Source: JAYWDA01 sp043747555 (GTDB lineage Bacteria; Bdellovibrionota; Bdellovibrionia; Bdellovibrionales; Bdellovibrionaceae). From it: a DNA stretch of 18,601 nucleotides. The notes under the pieces were generated by a model. The model worked only from the letters and a program-made list of their open reading frames with translations. It was not told the origin of the DNA and searched no databases. The translations under genes and the position numbers were made by a program. This document shows, in pieces, positions 13,766 to 18,601 of this stretch; position 1 is the first letter of the stretch, and every line of letters starts with the position of its first letter. The DNA lies in assembly GCA_043747555.1 (NCBI GenBank), contig JAYTOY010000056.1, forward strand, positions 1 to 18,601. The letters are read 5' to 3'.

Positions 13766-14680
13766 TTAGGGATTTAAACAATTATTAGATTTAAAAGCAT
13801 TTGGATCCAGTGCCATATTTGCCATATTGGTACCTTCACTTCTTAAGCTAGAAGTGGCCACTTTCTCTGAAGTTAAAAGATCAGAGACAACATCGTGCAG
13901 CATATGATTATTATCGAAAGCCGCAGGAATCGAAGGAAACATTTTTGCAAAACGAGGCGCTTCTTTGGCGGTCTCAGGCATCATATCAAAATCAGCTGAA
14001 TCAGGAAGATCCGAGATTAATTTTTTGAAATCAGCCACAGTTTTAGCGACTGCAACATCCCGCTGGGCTTTTGTGGGCAGCAGCAGATCATCATAGAGCT
14101 TTATCTGAAACCAATGATAACTCCATATCAGCAAATTAAAACTTGGGAATGTCCGTCTAAATGATTTTGAGAAATAATGTCCATCCATAAATAACATTGT
14201 TTTACAAACATCCGTAATGGCGATCATTTTCTTGACCTGATATTGCCCATAGAGGTCCTGCACCCGCTTTGTCATCGCGGGGCCGCGATCCATCGATGTG
14301 GCAAGGACATCCAGGATAAATTGATGCAGCATATGCGACCAGTCGAACAAATTTAAAATTTTCGGAAACGTAAAAACATACTGAGGAGCAATATCCGCTT
14401 CATCCGTCTTTGTAGAGGGTGGATTTTTTAAGATATTCATGATTTGGACAAGCAATTCTTTTTCAAACTTTTCAGGATCAGTGATCTGGCCGCGATCGAT
14501 TAGAAGCTTTTCATAAACCAAAGCATGCCCATAATCGAAGGCAAACAGCAATCGTTGCGCTTCGGGGTAAACTTGACCTAATTTATAGGCTTCGGGCGGC
14601 ATCGGATACCATACAATTTCAGCCTGACCTTTTGTTGAATAGCTAAATATTAAACAAAGTAACATTAGATATTTCATCAC
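13766..14680 (-). CDS. Exported helical protein with three FDxxH(M/A)L motifs
   Basis: A 304-residue precursor with a signal peptide (likely cut after TKGQA). The mature protein looks largely alpha-helical. A motif FD-x-x-H-(A/M)-L occurs three times: FDYGHAL (48-54), FDWSHMLHQF (112-121) and FDNNHMLHDV (255-264), the last two with HMLH and a following Asp-containing helix. A further His- and Met-containing stretch, FMDGHYF, lies between. Regularly placed His, Asp and Met on helices suggest a metal site, perhaps a ferritin-like bundle, but I know no family with this pattern. The start overlaps the stop of the previous gene by four bases (ATGA). One Cys in the middle and one near the C-terminus could form a disulfide. 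Function unknown; copper context inferred. Confidence 0.82.
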   Translation of the reverse strand: MMKYLMLLCLIFSYSTKGQAEIVWYPMPPEAYKLGQVYPEAQRLLFAFDYGHALVYEKLLIDRGQITDPEKFEKELLVQIMNILKNPPSTKTDEADIAPQYVFTFPKILNLFDWSHMLHQFILDVLATSMDRGPAMTKRVQDLYGQYQVKKMIAITDVCKTMLFMDGHYFSKSFRRTFPSFNLLIWSYHWFQIKLYDDLLLPTKAQRDVAVAKTVADFKKLISDLPDSADFDMMPETAKEAPRFAKMFPSIPAAFDNNHMLHDVVSDLLTSEKVATSSLRSEGTNMANMALDPNAFKSNNCLNP

Positions 14681-15267
14681 TTCACCAAGACCGATTTAAA
14701 TTCATTCCAGCGATATCGAATCAAAGCCTCAACCGGCAGCATAATGGTTGGATCGCGAACTTCAAATAAGACATAGGTGTCCCAGCTCTCGCTTTTTCCA
14801 CCATTGTCTGGCCACCCCGGAGTCAAAGGACCTGTGCAGCTGTAATCATTAGCTACTAGATACACCGTCATCACGAAATCAGGAAATAAGGGTGAGTTAT
14901 TTCCTGAGGCACGATTATCTAAACCGCTGACAAAAACACAAGTCAGAGGCAATTTCTCCCCGCCGACATTGACGTAAGAACCTTCCCTAAGAAGAATCCG
15001 ATCAAAAAAATCTCGTGAGAACCGAGGGTCTTTATCCCCGCGATAGTGAGAGTCTCCTACCATGGGCTTGTCGTAAATCGGTTCGCCGAATTCAAGTTTG
15101 TAACTATAAATCATATCGGCGCCGGAAGGCATCGGCACTTTAAAAGTCGCTTCGGGACGGATCCGTAAAGTAAGATCTCTAAAAAATTGATAGTCAGATG
15201 GTGCGGGACCGCCATGGTGTGCAAAAGCCGGAAGTCCTAGGAATAAAATTAAGAAGATATTTTTCAT
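14677..15267 (-). CDS. Exported protein with predicted N-terminal His-His, copper operon
   Basis: A 196-residue precursor. The short signal peptide ends in GLPAFA, so signal peptidase would leave HHGGPAP at the mature N-terminus. An exposed N-terminal His is used as a copper ligand in CopC-like proteins and in lytic polysaccharide monooxygenases. The rest is beta-rich with many aromatic residues, one likely disulfide (Cys in PLTCVF and in DYSCTG) and further His, Asp and Met residues (GADMIYSYK, GDSHYRGDKD). I do not recognise a family. ATG is preceded by AGGA at five bases. It is the first gene after csoR, 14 bases away, and overlaps the next gene by four bases. A copper-binding periplasmic role is inferred. 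Confidence 0.8.
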   Translation of the reverse strand: MKNIFLILFLGLPAFAHHGGPAPSDYQFFRDLTLRIRPEATFKVPMPSGADMIYSYKLEFGEPIYDKPMVGDSHYRGDKDPRFSRDFFDRILLREGSYVNVGGEKLPLTCVFVSGLDNRASGNNSPLFPDFVMTVYLVANDYSCTGPLTPGWPDNGGKSESWDTYVLFEVRDPTIMLPVEALIRYRWNEFKSVLVK

Positions 15268-15281
15268 TTTTGTCCTTATCC

Positions 15282-15542
15282 TTATTTTAAAAGTTCTAAT
15301 ATTTCTTGAATTTTTTTCTCGGCTTCAAAGGCATCTTTTGATTTCATTACATTCTGCACACAGCCGCGAAGATGAGATTCTAAGATCGCGGACTCAAAAG
15401 ACTTTAAGGCTGAGCCTGCGGCTTTTGCTTGCATGACGATATCCGTGCAATAACGTTTGTCTAAGATCATACGTTCAAGCCCCTCGATCTGACCCTTAAT
15501 TCTTTTTAGGCGGATCAGTTGCGTCGTGTGGTCTGCATGCAT
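15282..15542 (-). CDS. csoR: Copper-sensing repressor, CsoR family
   Basis: The conserved core is 86 residues from ATG 15542 (AGGTG five bases upstream): an all-helical CsoR/RcnR domain with LKRIKGQIEGLERMI and the Cu(I) ligands Cys32, His57 and Cys61, spaced exactly as in known CsoR (C-x24-H-x3-C). Apo-CsoR binds operator DNA and leaves it on binding Cu(I). A longer form is possible from TTG 15602, which has GGAGA five bases upstream and lies about 20 bases from the predicted promoter; it would add a 20-residue Lys/Ser-rich tail. The open frame beyond that, to 15794, crosses the promoter and the divergent gene and is not coding. It is first in the copper operon and likely controls itself, the operon and the divergent gene. 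Confidence 0.9.
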   Translation of the reverse strand: MHADHTTQLIRLKRIKGQIEGLERMILDKRYCTDIVMQAKAAGSALKSFESAILESHLRGCVQNVMKSKDAFEAEKKIQEILELLK

Positions 15543-15622
15543 TTGATCACCTGCCGTCTTTTTAGAACTTTTTTTTGATGATGGTAACCTTTTTTTTGCC
15601 AAAGATGTCTCCAATTCGTGTC

Positions 15623-15656
15623 TTGACTTGATACCATACGGGGGTATCCTTGTAAA
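15623..15656. promoter_or_regulatory. Overlapping divergent promoters sharing one CsoR-type operator
   Basis: Operator: GATACC-N7-GGTATC at 15630-15648 with a G-tract (ATACGGG) in the centre, the style of CsoR/RcnR sites. Plus promoter: TTGACT (15623-15628), 16-bp spacer, TATCCT (15645-15650). Minus promoter: TTTACA (15656-15651), 17-bp spacer, TATCAA (15633-15628). The operator overlaps both spacers and at least part of each -10, so one bound repressor would block both. Confidence 0.75.
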
Positions 15657-15691
15657 GGAAGTATCCGTCTTTTGAAAAGGAAGTCTTAAAA

Positions 15692-16459
15692 ATGACAAAA
15701 TGGCTATATTTAATGGCTGCGTTATTCTTGTCCTCACCTGCTGCGTTTGCACATGGCGCGGCTGAGGGCCCGGTCTCTTTGGAGATATCTTCAAAGGACC
15801 CTGTCAGTGCAGGGCGAAGTATTTTAATTTTTCAAATGGTTGAAAACAAAAAGAAGCGCTTGCTTGGTGATAGTGATTTGAAACTTGCGCACGAAAAGAA
15901 ATTACATTTTATTATTTATGACCCGTCTTTAACCCAGTTTCAACATGTTCACCCGAAGTACACGTCCTCTAAGGATTCAACCTGGGAAGTTGAAGTCAAT
16001 TTTAAGATGAACGGCAATTACTGGCTATGGGCGCAAGGCGAGCTTGCCTCTGACGGCTCTGAATTTTCAGCGCCGAGCCGCTTAAATGTCGTCGGCGGCT
16101 TACCTCAGGCTCCCGAACCAAGGCTCACCGACGTGCGCACAGGAAGCGACATGGGTTCAACCATCACACTTTCGAAAACAATTTTGAAGGCTGGCAAAAC
16201 GGCAATGCTTGGAATGACTTTCAGCCGGGAAGATGGCACGACTCCACAGATTTCCCCCTATTTGGGAGCTATGGCCCACATTGTCTCGACCCCTTCAGAC
16301 GGCGATTCACTGATACATGTTCATCCTATGGCGGGATCAAAGCCAACGACCGCCATGCTTCACGTCACATTTCCTGCCGTGGGGTTTTATAGGTTATGGA
16401 TCCAGTTTGTTGATAAAGGCGAACTACGGGTTGTCTCCCTTGCTGTTAAGGTCCAGTAA
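15692..16459 (+). CDS. Exported His-rich protein divergent from csoR, probable copper-binding
   Basis: A 255-residue precursor with a signal peptide ending PAAFA, leaving His as mature residue 1 (HGAAEG). The mature protein has two similar halves, each built around a HVHP motif: HFIIYDPSLTQFQHVHP (72-88) and AHIVSTPSDGDSLIHVHP (195-212). Each half ends in an aromatic strand (NYWLWAQ; FYRLWIQF). This is the layout of a two-domain beta-sandwich protein family known to me from metal-resistance contexts, without a firm name. The ATG has GGAAG at a usable distance. Its promoter shares the CsoR operator, so it should be induced by copper together with the opposite operon. Periplasmic copper binding or storage is inferred from the His content and regulation. 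Confidence 0.82.
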   Translation: MTKWLYLMAALFLSSPAAFAHGAAEGPVSLEISSKDPVSAGRSILIFQMVENKKKRLLGDSDLKLAHEKKLHFIIYDPSLTQFQHVHPKYTSSKDSTWEVEVNFKMNGNYWLWAQGELASDGSEFSAPSRLNVVGGLPQAPEPRLTDVRTGSDMGSTITLSKTILKAGKTAMLGMTFSREDGTTPQISPYLGAMAHIVSTPSDGDSLIHVHPMAGSKPTTAMLHVTFPAVGFYRLWIQFVDKGELRVVSLAVKVQ

Positions 16460-16490
16460 ATAAAAACCGGAGCGCCAAAAAAAGCCCAAA

Positions 16491-16505
16491 TTTTGAGTGT
16501 CAAAA
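16491..16505. repeat. Small palindrome in the htpG leader region
   Basis: TTTTGA-GTG-TCAAAA is a perfect 6-bp inverted repeat with a 3-base centre, in the 117-base gap before htpG. It could be an operator or a weak 3' hairpin of the upstream gene. I could not find a convincing heat-shock (sigma-32) promoter: CCCATAA at 16524-16530 resembles a -10, but no -35 is correctly spaced. Confidence 0.3.
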
Positions 16506-16576
16506 GGATCCGGTTGCGTTAAACCCATAACCCTAGGTTTTACAGCTTACAATTTAGAAAACTCGGAGGTTTACTC

Positions 16577-18451
16577 GTGGCCAAACAAACGCAAAGCTTT
16601 AATGCTGAAATTAAACAACTTTTAGATTTAATGATCCATTCCTTGTATTCGCATAAGGAAATCTTTTTGCGGGAACTGATCTCGAATTCTTCCGATGCCA
16701 TTGATAAACTGAAATTCCAATCACTAACTCAGCCCGACCTGCGCCCTGATAACTATGAAGCGTTCATTCGATTAGACGCTGACAAAGAAGCTAAGACTTT
16801 AAAAATATTGGACACAGGCATTGGTATGTCTCGCGAAGAGGTTATTGAATACATCGGCACTATCGCAAAATCTGGAACAAAGAAGTTCGCCCAGCTAAAT
16901 GACGAGCTTAAGAAGAGGCCCGAACTGATCGGTCAATTTGGTGTGGGATTCTATTCTGCTTTTATGGTCGCGGATCAAGTAACCTTACACACTCAGAAAG
17001 CGGGTTCGTCTGAAGGAATTCTTTGGCAATCAAGTGGTGACGGGACCTACACAATTGATGAAGTTCCACACCCACAAGGGACTGGCACCAGTATCACTTT
17101 GCATTTGAAAACTTTTGCGGCTGAAGAAGAAGTTCAAGATTTTACGGACCCTTGGGTTTTAAAATCATTAGTTAAAAAATATTCTGATTTTATTGCATCC
17201 CCTATTAAAATGATGGGCGAAAAAGAAGATGAAGTTTTAAATACTCAAAAAGCACTGTGGCTGCGCAGCCCTTCTGAAGTGACAGCTGATGAATATAAAG
17301 AATTTTATAAGCATCTGACTCATGATTGGAACGATGTATTAAAACATGCCCATTATAAAGCTGAGGGCACCTTTGAATTCAATGCCTTGTTATTTATTCC
17401 AGCCAAAAAAGCTTGGAATTTTAACAACCGCGAAATGGAGTATGGCTTAAGTCTTTATGTGAAACGCGTATTTATTATGGCTGATTGCAAAGAGCTTTTG
17501 CCTAATTATTTGCGCTTCGTGAAAGGACTTATCGACAGCTCTGATCTTTCTTTAAATGTGTCCCGGGAAATACTGCAGCAAGATCGCCAAGTTGCTCAAA
17601 TCAAAAAAAATGTGACAACCAAAATTCTTTCGTTATTGAAAGATCAAATCGCACAAAATCGCGAAGCCTATGAATCTTTCTGGACTGAGTTTGGGGCGAC
17701 CTTAAAAGAAGGTGTTCCCAATGATCTTCCTAATAAGGAAAAAATTCAGGATCTTTTGTTATTTCACACAACTGCTTCCGATAAATTGACGACCCTGGAA
17801 GAATACGTGGGCCGCATGAAAGAAAATCAAAAAGAGATTTACTTTATGACCGGCGATAATTTGTCACAGATCTCAAACAGCCCTTACTTGGAAAAATTAA
17901 AGGTCAAGGGTCTTGAAGTCTTGTTACTAGTTGATCCTGTGGATGAATGGCTGACCCAAAGTTTGCCTGAATATAAAGGTAAAAAATTGCAGTCGATCAC
18001 AAAATCAGGATTGGAATTAGATACTCCAGAAGAAAAACAAAAACTGCAGGAAGAGAAAAAAGCCGTCGAAGAACGCTTTAAGCCTTTATTAGAAAATTTA
18101 AAGCTGAAGTTAAAGGACGAAGTGAAAGACGTAGTTATTTCAGATCGCTTGACTGAAACCCCGGTTTGCTTGGTCAGCGACGAAAAAGATCTATCTGCTC
18201 ATATGCAAAAGCTTTTATCTCAAATGGGTTCTGACGGCGTTCCAAATGCAAAAAGAATTCTAGAGATCAATCCCCAGCACAAAGTTTTTGAGCGAATGCT
18301 GACCTTATCCGCTGAGGATCAAAGCCAGTGGGGAGAAATTCTTTATTCGCAGGCGCTGCTGACAGAAGGCTCAACCCTTCCCGACCCAGTTAAATTTTCG
18401 CGCCAAATCGCCGATTTAATGATCGCTGCTTCAAAGCAACCGAATCATTAA
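16577..18451 (+). CDS. htpG: Molecular chaperone HtpG (bacterial Hsp90)
   Basis: A 624-residue cytoplasmic ATP-dependent chaperone, full family length. The N-terminal GHKL ATPase domain shows HSLYSHKEIFLRELISNSSDAIDKL (catalytic Glu33), ILDTGIGMSREE, then SGTKKF and GQFGVGFYSAFMVAD (lid and Gly-rich loop). The middle domain contains the family's LYVKRVFIMAD, LPNYLRFVKGLIDSSDLSLNVSRE and QDRQ segments with the ATP-contacting Arg. The C-terminal dimerisation domain follows, ending without the eukaryotic MEEVD. The start is GTG with CGGAGG seven bases upstream. It is a single-gene unit. The second copy of the structured repeat begins five bases after the stop. Confidence 0.97.
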   Translation: MAKQTQSFNAEIKQLLDLMIHSLYSHKEIFLRELISNSSDAIDKLKFQSLTQPDLRPDNYEAFIRLDADKEAKTLKILDTGIGMSREEVIEYIGTIAKSGTKKFAQLNDELKKRPELIGQFGVGFYSAFMVADQVTLHTQKAGSSEGILWQSSGDGTYTIDEVPHPQGTGTSITLHLKTFAAEEEVQDFTDPWVLKSLVKKYSDFIASPIKMMGEKEDEVLNTQKALWLRSPSEVTADEYKEFYKHLTHDWNDVLKHAHYKAEGTFEFNALLFIPAKKAWNFNNREMEYGLSLYVKRVFIMADCKELLPNYLRFVKGLIDSSDLSLNVSREILQQDRQVAQIKKNVTTKILSLLKDQIAQNREAYESFWTEFGATLKEGVPNDLPNKEKIQDLLLFHTTASDKLTTLEEYVGRMKENQKEIYFMTGDNLSQISNSPYLEKLKVKGLEVLLLVDPVDEWLTQSLPEYKGKKLQSITKSGLELDTPEEKQKLQEEKKAVEERFKPLLENLKLKLKDEVKDVVISDRLTETPVCLVSDEKDLSAHMQKLLSQMGSDGVPNAKRILEINPQHKVFERMLTLSAEDQSQWGEILYSQALLTEGSTLPDPVKFSRQIADLMIAASKQPNH

Positions 18452-18456
18452 TTTGG

Positions 18457-18601
18457 TAAACTGCCCTACTTAAGTGTGCTTACTTCAACTCGCGCGTCGA
18501 AAAAGATCAGTTTTTCTATGATCCTATCTTCTCCTTGCGGCCCCTACGAATTCCTACGGAATTCGTAGGGTAACAACGAACCACTTAAACCCCTAGGATA
18601 A
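18457..18601 (-). repeat. Second copy of the structured repeat, inverted, cut by window end
   Basis: On the minus strand this matches 7654-7798 base for base over 145 positions, with one difference and no gap. It keeps the 25-base terminal arm (18458-18482), the GAAAAA/TTTTTC hairpin, the ATCCTA/TAGGAT pair and the 13-bp GTA-loop hairpin, here perfectly paired. The other ~54 bases of the element, including the second terminal arm, would lie beyond the window. It starts five bases after the htpG stop. Confidence 0.92.

Noticed and set aside
15543..15794. N-terminal extension of the CsoR frame back to 15794
   Set aside because: It would run through the operator and both promoters and into the signal peptide of the divergent gene; internal starts with good ribosome-binding sites explain the gene.
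16460..16576. Heat-shock (sigma-32) promoter of htpG
   Set aside because: CCCATAA at 16524 resembles a -10, but no CTTGAA-like -35 lies 13-17 bases upstream.
7799..18456. Composite transposon bounded by the inverted repeats
   Set aside because: The segment contains htpG and an ordered copper operon but no transposase, and the repeats lack recognisable IS ends. A dispersed element at two sites is simpler.
1..18601. CRISPR array, tRNA or rRNA genes
   Set aside because: No regularly spaced short repeats, no cloverleaf-like sequence with a T-loop motif and no rRNA-like segments were seen on reading both strands; a dedicated tRNA or covariance scan was not possible.

Overview
Probable source: a Gram-negative bacterium of moderate-to-low G+C (about 42 % by eye), most likely a Bdellovibrio-like member of the Bdellovibrionota. 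This rests on the general look of the proteins (many small exported proteins of no known family, a type III PKS beside an alpha-oxoamine synthase, frequent TTG starts behind strong Shine-Dalgarno sites). It is an inference, because no rRNA or marker phylogeny is available in the window.

Layout. (1) 1-930: a left edge with decayed genes: a short C-terminal ORF end, strong hairpins, the C-terminal remnant of a large serine recombinase (minus) and a C-terminal scrap of a VOC/glyoxalase-like protein (plus). (2) 929-2114 (minus): two overlapping genes, a nucleotidyltransferase of the AbiEii/DUF6036 type and an HTH protein, resembling a toxin-antitoxin or abortive-infection pair. (3) 2273-7592: a LysR regulator divergent from a type III polyketide synthase (DpgA-like); a convergent small exported protein; then an alpha-oxoamine synthase directly followed by a GNAT-fold acyltransferase. 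Together these suggest a small lipid or polyketide biosynthetic locus. (4) 7600-7798: a roughly 200-bp structured repeat with 25-bp terminal inverted repeats. Its 3' 145 bp recurs inverted, with one mismatch, at 18457-18601, the last base of the window. (5) 7884-9310: a Cys-rich exported repeat protein, a truncated PDZ protein, and a breakpoint where an S8 protease N-terminus (plus) meets a TonB-like N-terminus (minus) head-on. (6) 9365-15602 (minus): a copper operon reading csoR, three exported proteins of unknown family, a lipoprotein cytochrome c, a DMT-family transporter with a long His-rich tail, and a CopA P1B-ATPase; the TonB-like fragment follows copA. Divergent from csoR is an exported His-rich protein. 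The two promoters overlap and share one CsoR-type operator that lies in both spacers. (7) 16577-18451: htpG (Hsp90), followed five bases later by the second repeat copy.

How it fits together: CsoR would sense Cu(I) and release both divergent promoters, giving CopA-mediated export from the cytoplasm plus a set of periplasmic proteins. Two of these are predicted to have His as mature residue 1. The most unusual items are the structured repeat pair, the unrecognised exported proteins of the copper operon, and the PKS / oxoamine synthase / acyltransferase locus. No rRNA, tRNA, CRISPR array or intact mobile element was found.
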